This document shows positions 24,432-32,138 of a stretch of DNA of 64,000 nucleotides, piece by piece. The position numbers were made by a program, and so were the translations under genes. Location of the stretch: assembly GCA_964242115.1 (NCBI GenBank), contig CAXSZX010000015.1:1-64000 (forward strand), in the 5' to 3' direction. Every line of letters starts with the position of its first letter. The stretch's first letter is position 1. Source of the stretch: BOG-908 sp964242115. GTDB lineage: Bacteria; Pseudomonadota; Alphaproteobacteria; Acetobacterales; Acetobacteraceae. Below the pieces are notes generated by a model, which ran no database searches, was not told the DNA's origin, and worked only from the letters and a program-made list of their open reading frames with translations.

Positions 24432-24838
24432 CCCCACGCCGTAACCAGGAACACTGGCAGAAACTTCGCAAGGACAAACGCTCCGCGTTGGTAGTCATGC
24501 TTGTCATCGTCGCCGCGTTGGTAGCCATTTTGGCCGCAATCGGCATCCTCCTCGGCTCCTCCCGCAATACCGACCGTTCCAACCCCCTCTATTGGGCGCT
24601 TATCCTGCCTTTCGCTTGGTGGGCCGCCTCGCTGGCCAACTACACGCCCTGGGCAGTCAACACCCTCCGCATTGCTGCCGTGGTTGCGACCCTGATCGCC
24701 TTGGCCTCACTCGCCGCCGCCGCCGCGACCCAACCGCACGTAACGCCTTGGGTCTTTGCAGCGGTAATCGCCGCACCATGCGCAACGGTCGGCGCGTGTC
24801 TTTACCCACGCACTCTCTTAGCCAAAATTCAGAACTAG
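24428..24838 (+). CDS. Small four-helix membrane protein (possible immunity partner)
   Basis: The 136-residue protein has a charged N-terminus (RRNQEHWQKLRKDKR) and four hydrophobic segments at about residues 20-42, 52-70, 76-98 and 104-125. No family is recognised. The start is GTG at 24428, four bases before the end of the upstream gene, so the two are translationally coupled. Small polytopic membrane proteins of this kind are often the immunity partners of membrane-acting toxins, but no direct evidence is present here. Codon use is less GC-biased than in the flanking puu genes. Confidence 0.7.
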   Translation: MTPRRNQEHWQKLRKDKRSALVVMLVIVAALVAILAAIGILLGSSRNTDRSNPLYWALILPFAWWAASLANYTPWAVNTLRIAAVVATLIALASLAAAAATQPHVTPWVFAAVIAAPCATVGACLYPRTLLAKIQN

Positions 24839-24907
24839 GCGCTGGCGCTGCAGCTTCCGCAAGTAGCTCGACGTCGCTCACAAACCATGACAGGGAAACC
24901 GATTGAT

Positions 24908-25017
24908 CCTTCTCTGCAAAAACTTCTGAGTCCAGAGGGCGCATGTTGCAGAAACTTCCGCGACACCCGGACGAAAAGTTTTTTGCTGCTTTTTTTCAAA
25001 AAAGCAGGCCTTGCTTC
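24908..25017 (-). repeat. Intergenic palindromic element, copy 14 (left arm decayed, X' right)
   Basis: A second-type core (GGGCGCATGTTGCAGA...TTCCGCGACA) is followed by an X' arm whose stem end is GCTGC/GCAGG. The left arm is reduced to CAAAAACTTCTGAG. Confidence 0.78.
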
Positions 25018-25097
25018 GTTGCTGTAGTTTCAAGAACTCACAACCAGCAAGCCCCAGAGTCCAAACCGCCCGACTGTTCCATGCTAATCCACCCCGC

Positions 25098-26375
25098 ATG
25101 ACCCCCCACGCCCCCAGCTACTACGCCGCCACCGCCAACCCCGCCCCCGACCGCCACGCGCTCCGCGGCGACACCGAAGCCGACGTCGCCATCATCGGCG
25201 CCGGCTTCACGGGCATCTCCGCCGGCCTCGAACTTGCCGAGCGCGGCCACACCGTCACCGTCCTTGAAGCCGCCCGTGTCGGCTGGGGCGCCTCGGGCCG
25301 CAACGGAGGCCAGATCGTCAACGGCTACTCGCGCGAGCTCGACGTCATCGAGCGCCGCTATGGCGCCGCCGCCGCCGAGGCGCTCGGCGGCATGGCGCTC
25401 GAAGGCGGCCAGATCATCCGCGACCGCGTCGCCAGATACGCCATCGACTGCGCGCTCACCCCGGGCAATGCCATCACCGCCTTCACCGCCCGCCAGATGC
25501 GCGGCCTGGAGCACGCCCGCCGGACCTGGGCGCAGCACGGCCACACCGCGCTCGAGCTGGTCGACAGCCCCGGCCTCGCCCGCATCGTGCACACCGACCG
25601 CTACGTCGGCGGCCTGCTCGACCCGCTCGGCGGCCACGTCCACCCGCTCAACCTGGTGTTGGGCCAGGCCGCGGCCCTGGAGCGCCTCGGCGGCCGCATC
25701 CACGAGCACAGCCGTGTCACCGAAATCGACACCGGCCCAAGCCCGGTCGTCACCACCGAGCACGGCCGCGTCCGCGCCCGCCACGTCCTGGTCTGCGGCA
25801 ACGCCTATCTCGGCCGCCTGCTCCACCGCGAGGTCGGCAGCAAGATCATGCCCGTCTCCAGCCAGGTCATGGCTACCGAACCGCTCGACCCCGATCGCCT
25901 GGCGTCCTTGCTGCCCGCCAACTACTGCGTCGAGGACGCCAACTACTTCCTCGACTACTTCCGCCGCACCCCGGACAACCGCCTGCTCTACGGCGGCGGC
26001 ACCGTTTACGGCGGTGCGGACCCCGCCAGCATCGAGGCCAAGCTCCGCCCGCTGATGCGCCATACCTTCCCCGGCCTGGCGGACGCGCGCATCGACTACG
26101 CCTGGAGCGGCAACTTCGCGCTCACCCTGCCGCGCATCCCGCATGTCGGCCGAGTCTCGCCCACCGTGCTGTTCAGCCACGGCGACAGCGGCCACGGCGT
26201 CACCACCACCCACCTGCTCGGCCGGCTGCTGGGCGAGGCTGTGGCTGGCGAGACGGCGCGCTTCGATGCGTTCGCGAACCTGCCTTACTCGCCGTTTCCC
26301 GGCGGGCGCAGCTTGCGTGTGCCGCTGACTGTGTTGGGGTCCTGGTATTACCGGGCGCTGGATCGGGTGGCGTGA
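25098..26375 (+). CDS. puuB: Gamma-glutamylputrescine oxidoreductase PuuB-like
   Basis: This is a 425-residue FAD-dependent amine oxidase of the DAO/PuuB type. The FAD-binding Rossmann motif is DVAIIGAGFTGISAGLELAE near residue 31, followed by GWGASGRNGGQIVNGYSREL, which is typical of PuuB/OrdL. The C-terminal half carries YFRRTPDNRLLYGGG and the second FAD contact FSHGDSGHGVTTTHLLGRL. It oxidises gamma-glutamylputrescine to the aldehyde. I chose the ATG at 25098 (MTPHAPSYYAATANPAPDRH); the frame upstream is repeat copy 14. A puuC-like aldehyde dehydrogenase is not in the window. Confidence 0.9.
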   Translation: MTPHAPSYYAATANPAPDRHALRGDTEADVAIIGAGFTGISAGLELAERGHTVTVLEAARVGWGASGRNGGQIVNGYSRELDVIERRYGAAAAEALGGMALEGGQIIRDRVARYAIDCALTPGNAITAFTARQMRGLEHARRTWAQHGHTALELVDSPGLARIVHTDRYVGGLLDPLGGHVHPLNLVLGQAAALERLGGRIHEHSRVTEIDTGPSPVVTTEHGRVRARHVLVCGNAYLGRLLHREVGSKIMPVSSQVMATEPLDPDRLASLLPANYCVEDANYFLDYFRRTPDNRLLYGGGTVYGGADPASIEAKLRPLMRHTFPGLADARIDYAWSGNFALTLPRIPHVGRVSPTVLFSHGDSGHGVTTTHLLGRLLGEAVAGETARFDAFANLPYSPFPGGRSLRVPLTVLGSWYYRALDRVA

Positions 26376-26525
26376 GAAAGCAAGCAGTTCTTTTTTGGAA
26401 AAAAGAACCAAAAAACTTTTGTCACGTGTAGGTGCGCCGTGGTGAAACGCGGTGTTTCAGCCGTCTGCGACGGTCGCAGCAAAAGCTTTTTGCTTCTTTT
26501 TCTCGAAAAAGAAGGCCTTACCTCC
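26376..26525 (-). repeat. Intergenic palindromic element, copy 15 (complete, Y-X)
   Basis: It starts on the base after the puuB stop codon. The Y arm is on the left and the X arm on the right. The third-type core has GGTGCGCCGTGGTGAAACGC and GGTGTTTCAGC, an inner palindrome. Confidence 0.9.
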
Positions 26526-26546
26526 CTTCGCCGGAGCCAAACGCGC

Positions 26547-28889
26547 ATGACGGTAACCAGCACGCAGACCGTCGCCGCCGACCCTGTTGCCCTAGCCCTT
26601 GCCGCATCCCGTCTGCCACCTGCCCAAGCCGACCAGGCAGCCAGCCTCTGGCAGTCCGTGCAGGCCCGCCATCACGAGCCCGAGCAGGCCGCGCGGGACT
26701 ACCTCTTCACCCTTCGCCAGCACCGGCTCCCTCGCGTGGCGGCGAAGATAGCCGCCAGCCTAGCCGAGGCTTATTCGGACCGCGCCTGGCCTCTGGTCGA
26801 GCTGGCCAGGCTGACCTCGCGCGTCGGCGATCACGCCGCCAGCCTTGCCGCCGCGCGGCGCATCGTGGCCGCCTTCCCGGGCGACGCCGCCGGACCGCTG
26901 CACATGGTCTCCGCCCTGCTGGCGCTGCGCCACACCCAGCAGGCGCACGACGTCCTGGTGGCCCTGCCGGAAGCCTCCCACCGCCTGGCCTGGGTGCGCA
27001 CCGCGCTGATCAAGGTGGCCATGCAGCGCCACGACCACGCTTGCGTGCTGGAAGAGGCCGCGCTGCTGCGTGTGGCAGCGCCGGCCGACGCGTTCGGCTA
27101 CCTCGCCGCCTGCGCCAGCCTGCGCGCGCTCGACCGCACCGACGAAGCCGAGTCGCTGGTGCAGCAGGCGCTGGCCGCCTGCCCAAACCGGATGGATGTG
27201 CGCCAGGAAGCCGCCCTCGTCGCCGAGGCAGCCGGCCGGCACGAACTGGCCCTCGCGCGCTGGGCGGAGGTGCGGGCGGTGGCACCGGGCTCGCCGCAGG
27301 GCTATCTCGGCGCCATCAAGTACAGCCGCCGCGCCCGGCCGGGACTAACCGAGCAGTTGCTGGCGGACGCGGTCGCCGCCTTTCCGCGCAACCGGGTGCT
27401 GCGGACGGCTTCAGCCCGCATGGAGGCCGGCCGCCAGCGCTGGAGCGAGGCGGAGGCGCACTGGGCCGCGGCGACCGAACAGGCGCCGAACGACCCCTCG
27501 CTGCAGGTGGAAGCGGCCATGTCGCTGATCGGTCCGCCTGCCGGCCGCAAGCGCCGCCTGCGCGACGTGCTGCGCCGCCTGAGCTCGGTGCACGAGCGTT
27601 TTCCCGACTACCGCCCCGCCTACGCCGCCCACCTCGCAGCACTCCGCGAGGCACGCGCCTTCGACGGGGCGGAGGCAAGCGGGCTCGACTGGGGCGGCCG
27701 CTTCCCCGCCGACCCGGAGATCGCGATGATGCGCGCCCGCCTGGCCCAGGACCTCGGCCGCGCCGGCGAGGCAGTGGCGCTGATCGAAGCGGTGCGCGCA
27801 CGCACGCCCATCTCCGCCGAGCTCGAGACGGCCTACGTGCGGGCGCTGAGCCTGGCCGGACGCCACGACGAGGCCGAGCAGGCAGCGGCGGCGGCCCACC
27901 GCCAGGTGGGCGAGGACTCCCACCTGCTCGCCGAGCACGTGCGCCTGGCGACGCGGCGCGGCGACCTGGACGAGGCGGTCCGGCGCGCCGAGGCGGCCTG
28001 CCTGAAGCGCCCGCAGGACCAGAGCCTGCGCGCCCTGGCGGCGCGAACCCGCTCCCTGGCCGGCGAGGCCGGGGTCAGCCGCATCGTGGCTGCGCCGGAA
28101 CCCGGCGAGCCCGGCGCCGCGCTGGCCGCCTTCTTCGAGCGCTTCGAAAGCCTCGGCGCCACCCGCCTCGGCTGCGAGTTCGGCCTGGTGCAGCGCCATT
28201 TCGGCGCCGGCTCGCTCGGCCTGCTGCGCTGGGCGTCCATCCCCGCCGACCGTCTCGCCGCCGGGCTGCGGAACGGCTTCAAGGGCATCGCGACGGCGGA
28301 TCACCTTCATGTCGTCACCAGGCGTGCCTCGGCCGACCACGAGGAATACGCGCTGTCCGCCGAGCTTTACGGCTACTGGACGCACAGCTTCGTCAAGGTG
28401 GAGGACCTGCCATACGACCGCATGTTGCAGCAGAGCCTGCGCCGCACGCGTTTCCTGCAGGACAAGCTGGTGGAGGATCTGCAGGCGGGCGAGAAGATGT
28501 TCGTCTTCAAGTTCTCCCCACGCCCGGACGAGGCCGCGGTGCTGCACCTGTTCGATGCGCTGTGCACCTACGGCCCGCGTACGCTGCTGTGCGCCGCGCT
28601 GGCCGACGCTGACCACCCTGCCGGCACGCTGGAGATGCTTCGGCCCGGCCTGTTCCTCGGTCGTTTCACGAAGTTCACCGAGGAAGCCATGGCGGGCGAG
28701 GCCGGCATCGACACCGAGCAGTGGCGCCTGTTCTGCGAGCGCGTGGCCGCCTGGCACGACGCGCTTCGCGCCGCAGGAGACGACCTGGCGCACAACGCCG
28801 GCGGCCCCGTTGCCGGTTCTGGCCCTGGAAATCCAGCGCCCGGCGTCTGCCTGGCCGCCCACGCCACTCCCCTGCAGACCCTGCCCTGA
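26547..28889 (+). CDS. TPR-repeat protein with C-terminal DUF1796-like domain
   Basis: The 780-residue protein is mostly TPR-like helical repeats (about residues 20-540), for example LVELARLTSRVGDHAASLAA, LAACASLRALDRTDEAESLV and YVRALSLAGRHDEAEQAAAA. The last 230 residues form a separate domain beginning FFERFESLGATRLGCEFGLV, with LGLLRWASIPADRLAAGL, YALSAELYGYWTHSF and EKMFVFKFSPRPDEAAVLHL. This resembles the DUF1796-type putative cysteine peptidase found near glycan and glycosyltransferase genes. Catalytic assignment is tentative. The ATG at 26547 follows repeat copy 15, with GGAG upstream. The next gene is a TPR paralogue lacking the C-terminal domain. Confidence 0.75.
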   Translation: MTVTSTQTVAADPVALALAASRLPPAQADQAASLWQSVQARHHEPEQAARDYLFTLRQHRLPRVAAKIAASLAEAYSDRAWPLVELARLTSRVGDHAASLAAARRIVAAFPGDAAGPLHMVSALLALRHTQQAHDVLVALPEASHRLAWVRTALIKVAMQRHDHACVLEEAALLRVAAPADAFGYLAACASLRALDRTDEAESLVQQALAACPNRMDVRQEAALVAEAAGRHELALARWAEVRAVAPGSPQGYLGAIKYSRRARPGLTEQLLADAVAAFPRNRVLRTASARMEAGRQRWSEAEAHWAAATEQAPNDPSLQVEAAMSLIGPPAGRKRRLRDVLRRLSSVHERFPDYRPAYAAHLAALREARAFDGAEASGLDWGGRFPADPEIAMMRARLAQDLGRAGEAVALIEAVRARTPISAELETAYVRALSLAGRHDEAEQAAAAAHRQVGEDSHLLAEHVRLATRRGDLDEAVRRAEAACLKRPQDQSLRALAARTRSLAGEAGVSRIVAAPEPGEPGAALAAFFERFESLGATRLGCEFGLVQRHFGAGSLGLLRWASIPADRLAAGLRNGFKGIATADHLHVVTRRASADHEEYALSAELYGYWTHSFVKVEDLPYDRMLQQSLRRTRFLQDKLVEDLQAGEKMFVFKFSPRPDEAAVLHLFDALCTYGPRTLLCAALADADHPAGTLEMLRPGLFLGRFTKFTEEAMAGEAGIDTEQWRLFCERVAAWHDALRAAGDDLAHNAGGPVAGSGPGNPAPGVCLAAHATPLQTLP

Positions 28890-29024
28890 GGCAGCGCCTT
28901 TACGCTTCGCGCCCGCCGCCGGGCCGTGCTAGGCCAAGACGGTCGCGTTCCGGCGCGCCGGGTGGCTGTGCCTCGCACGTCGCTTCGGCCGACGCGTGCG
29001 GCCGCAGCTGATGTTTGGAAACGC

Positions 29025-30971
29025 ATGTTATCCTGGTTCCGCAAAAAGACGCCAACCCAGCCCGGCCAAACTGCAGCAGGCCAGACTGCAACCGGCCAGA
29101 CTGCAACCGGCCAGACTGCGGGTGGCCAAAATGCGGCTGGCCAAACTGCAACCAGCCAGATTGGCGGCTTGTTCGACCGGCAGCAGCGTCCCGGCGCGTC
29201 GGGCGACCTTGCGCGCGGAGTCGTAGACCCCGAGACCATCCCGCTCGACCTCGAGACCCTGCCGTTCCCGGAAAACGAGCCGGAGGGCGCTCTGGCCGAG
29301 TCGGCTCGCGTGCTGGCTGCACCCGCGCTGACGCCAGCCCCTGCGGACCCTGGCCCGTCGCATGCCGCTCAGCCTCCCGCATTGGCCTTCTACGCGGGCG
29401 AGCCGGACTCGCCTGCCTCGCCCACGGCAGACGAGCACGCGGCGCAGCCAGCCGAACCCGACCTTGTGGCTACGGCAGTGGCGCGTGCCGGCCTGCCCGG
29501 CGACGTCCGGGCGGAGACGCTTACCGTCTGGGCCGCAGTGCTGGAGCGCCACGGCGGCGCCGGCGGGGAGGAGGCCTGGCGCGGCGTGCTGTTGGAGCTG
29601 CGCCGGCGCAGGCTGCGCGCGCCGGCGCTTGCGGTGGCCGAAGCGCTCGCCGCTGCACACCCCGACGCGCTCTGGCCGCTGGCCGAGCTGGCGCGCCTGC
29701 AGGCTGCCGGCACCGACCACGCCGCTAAGCTGGAGTTGGGCCGGCGCCTGTGCGCGCGATGGCCGGACGCGTCGGAAGGGCCGCCCCTGGTGGTGCAGGG
29801 CCTGCTCGGGCTCGACCGCCGGGATGAGGCAGAACGCTTCTTCGACGGCCTGCCGGACAGCTTCGCGGACCAGGATTGGTACCTGACCACCGGCATGCGT
29901 TTTGCGCGTGCGCATGACGACGTCCCCCGCGTGCTGGCGCTGGCCGCCAGGCTGCGCGCGGTGACCCCGGACCGGCCGCTGGCCTACGCGATGCCCGCCG
30001 TGATGTTGCGCCAGGCCGGCCGGCACACGGAAGCCGAGGCGGTGGTGGCTGACGGTGTGGCTGCCTGCCCCGGCTCGGCGGAGATCTGGCGCGAGGCGGC
30101 CCTGACTGCGCAGGCGCTGGGTGACACCCCGCTCGCCTTCCAGCGCTGGGAAGGCCTGCGCGCTCACGCACCCAACGCGCTCGCCGGCTACGTCGGCGCC
30201 GTCCAGCTCGCCGAGCGGCTGCGCCAGCCCGAGACCCTTGCCGGCCTGCTCGACGACGGGCTGCTTGCCTACCCCGACGACCGCGACCTGTTGATGGCCA
30301 AGGCGCGCGCCTCGGCCGAGGCCGGCGACTGGGACGACGCGGCGGACCGCTGGACCGCGCTGATCGCCCGTGCGCCGAACGACCCTGCCACCCGCGTCGC
30401 CGCCGCAACCGCGCTGATGGGCCCGGCCGAGGGCAGGGCGGCTCGCCTGCCGTCTCTTCTGACGCTGCTCGAGGAGACAGGCGCGCTGTTCCCGGACCAC
30501 GTGCCGGCCGGCATCGCCCACATGCGGCTGCTGCGCGAGGCGGGCGAGCTGGCACAGGCGCGCGACGTGGGTGCGGCGTGGGGCGCGCGGTTCCCGGACA
30601 ATCAGGCACTGGCAACAGCGAGGTCGCGGATCGCCGCACTCGATCGCGAGCCTGATCAGGCGCTGGCGATCTTGCAGGCGACACGCGCCGTCTCGCCGCG
30701 TAGCGGGCTGCTGGAAGCTGCCTACGCCCGTGCGCTCAGCGTTGCCGGACGCGTCGAGGAGGCCGACGAGGTCTGCGCCCAGGCGTTGGCCAGTCTGCCC
30801 GGCGACGCCGGTCTTCTGGCCGAACACACCAGGATTGCGATGCGGCGCGAGGACTGGAAGCAGGCGCTGGGCCGTGCGGAACAGGCCGTACAAGCACGGC
30901 CGGAAGACCCGACGCTGCAGGCGATGCTGGCGCGGGCAAAGGCGCAGGGCGCGTTAGTCGATCACGAGTAG
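29025..30971 (+). CDS. TPR-repeat protein, paralogue of the preceding gene
   Basis: The 648-residue protein starts MLSWFRKKTPTQPGQTA and runs into a low-complexity linker made of a five-residue repeat (A/T-G-Q-T-A) encoded by 15-bp tandem repeats. From about residue 150 it contains TPR-like helices that match the preceding gene block by block: ARAPNDPATRVAAATALMGP against EQAPNDPSLQVEAAMSLIGP, and EAAYARALSVAGRVEEADEV against ETAYVRALSLAGRHDEAEQA. It stops where the paralogue enters its DUF1796-like domain. There is no signal peptide. The two genes probably arose by tandem duplication and serve the glycan cluster as scaffolds. Confidence 0.75.
   Translation: MLSWFRKKTPTQPGQTAAGQTATGQTATGQTAGGQNAAGQTATSQIGGLFDRQQRPGASGDLARGVVDPETIPLDLETLPFPENEPEGALAESARVLAAPALTPAPADPGPSHAAQPPALAFYAGEPDSPASPTADEHAAQPAEPDLVATAVARAGLPGDVRAETLTVWAAVLERHGGAGGEEAWRGVLLELRRRRLRAPALAVAEALAAAHPDALWPLAELARLQAAGTDHAAKLELGRRLCARWPDASEGPPLVVQGLLGLDRRDEAERFFDGLPDSFADQDWYLTTGMRFARAHDDVPRVLALAARLRAVTPDRPLAYAMPAVMLRQAGRHTEAEAVVADGVAACPGSAEIWREAALTAQALGDTPLAFQRWEGLRAHAPNALAGYVGAVQLAERLRQPETLAGLLDDGLLAYPDDRDLLMAKARASAEAGDWDDAADRWTALIARAPNDPATRVAAATALMGPAEGRAARLPSLLTLLEETGALFPDHVPAGIAHMRLLREAGELAQARDVGAAWGARFPDNQALATARSRIAALDREPDQALAILQATRAVSPRSGLLEAAYARALSVAGRVEEADEVCAQALASLPGDAGLLAEHTRIAMRREDWKQALGRAEQAVQARPEDPTLQAMLARAKAQGALVDHE
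29064..29161 (+). repeat. 15-bp tandem repeat in the TPR gene (about 6.5 copies)
   Basis: The unit GGCCAGACTGCAACC varies slightly from copy to copy and encodes GQTAT-type pentapeptides. The whole array is in frame. It resembles the repeat at 33082-33146 in unit length and pattern. Confidence 0.85.
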
Positions 30972-30974
30972 GTA

Positions 30975-31112
30975 GCTTAGGAGCGCCTTCTTTCTCGAGA
31001 AAAAGAAGCAAAAAAGCATCTGTCTCGGCTGTCGCGGACCGTTCAACCGGCGGGTGCTCAAGGAAGCAACAGTTTTTTGGTTCTTTTCTTCAAAAAAGAA
31101 CCGCTTGCCTTC
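30975..31112 (+). repeat. Intergenic palindromic element, copy 16 (complete, X-Y)
   Basis: The X arm with a CTCGAG centre is on the left and the Y arm on the right. The core reads TCGGCTGTCGCGGACCGTTC...GGTGCTCAAGGAAGC. It starts 3 bp after the TPR gene stop. Confidence 0.88.
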
Positions 31113-31138
31113 CTCCGACGCAGCCAAGGAACAACCAA

Positions 31139-32002
31139 ATGTCTGACACAGCCATCAAGGTTGCCCGCAGCGACACCGGCGTCACCGTCGATCTCGGCAA
31201 CGCGCAATTCCGTTTCCCCGCCAGCCTGCCGGCCGCGTTCAACTGGTTGCGGGACCGCTGTGCGAACGGCTTGCACGAGCCCACCATGTCCAAGCTGGTC
31301 GCCGCTTTCATGGCTGCCCGCCCCAACTCCACCTTTCTCGATGTGGGCGCCCTGTTCGGCTACTTCAGCCTGCTGGCGCTGACAGCCTCCGGCGGCCGCG
31401 GGCACGTCTACACCTTCGAGATGAACCCGCGGACCTTTCCGGCGCTGCAACGGGTAATCGCATCGAACCTGTCCGGCGCGGAGGCGGACCGGATCGTTCT
31501 CACCCACGCCGCACTGGGCGACCTGGACGCGCCGCAGCGGACCACACGGTTCAAGGGTTTCGTGCTCGAACCGACCTCCGGCGAGGGGCACGAGGCGGCG
31601 ATCGACTACCGCACGCTGGACAGCTTCGCCGACGAGCACGGTCTGAAAGCGGACCTGGTGAAGATCGACGTGGAGGGCTTCGAGGGAAAGGTGCTGGCCG
31701 GCGGTGCGGCGACGCTGCTGCGTGACCGCGCGGTGGTGGTCATGGAGCTGCACGACAACAACCTGCTCAGCCGCAACGGCATCACGCGCACCGCGCTGCT
31801 GCACCGGCTGCTCGGCGAAGGTTTCCGCGTCTATCACTTCGGCCAGCAGCGCGAGGCGGCGATCGACTTGGCGACGGAGATGTCGGCCGCGATGATCGAC
31901 ACCAACCGGGCTAAGCTCGACGCTGCTGCGGACGAGCTGGTGGTGCTGGCGTCGGGCGACATCCGGGATGTCTGGCCGTACCTGACGGTTCGGGCGGCTT
32001 AG
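31139..32002 (+). CDS. FkbM-family methyltransferase
   Basis: The 287-residue SAM-dependent methyltransferase shows the SAM-binding motif TFLDVGALFGYFSLLAL near residue 66, the acidic YTFEMNPRTFPAL, and the FkbM signature DLVKIDVEGFEGKVLAGG near residue 178. The family O-methylates sugars in capsules and exopolysaccharides or polyketide precursors. AAGGA lies 6-7 bp before the ATG. It lies between the TPR pair and a putative glycosyltransferase, fitting a role in glycan decoration. The acceptor is unknown. Confidence 0.88.
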   Translation: MSDTAIKVARSDTGVTVDLGNAQFRFPASLPAAFNWLRDRCANGLHEPTMSKLVAAFMAARPNSTFLDVGALFGYFSLLALTASGGRGHVYTFEMNPRTFPALQRVIASNLSGAEADRIVLTHAALGDLDAPQRTTRFKGFVLEPTSGEGHEAAIDYRTLDSFADEHGLKADLVKIDVEGFEGKVLAGGAATLLRDRAVVVMELHDNNLLSRNGITRTALLHRLLGEGFRVYHFGQQREAAIDLATEMSAAMIDTNRAKLDAAADELVVLASGDIRDVWPYLTVRAA

Positions 32003-32137
32003 GCAAAGCAAGCGGTTCTTTTTTGAAAAAAAGAACCAAAAAACTTTTGTCTCCTGGGCACCCGTCGGCGGAAGGGTCCGCGACAGCCGTGATTAAAGCT
32101 TTTTGCTTCCTTTTCTCGAAACAGAAGGCGCTGTCTT
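32003..32137 (-). repeat. Intergenic palindromic element, copy 17 (complete, Y-X)
   Basis: It begins on the base after the FkbM stop and ends 2 bp before the ATG of the next gene. The X arm is slightly altered (GAAACAGAAGG), and its GAAGG is the only ribosome-binding-like sequence for that gene. Confidence 0.87.
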
Positions 32138-32138
32138 G

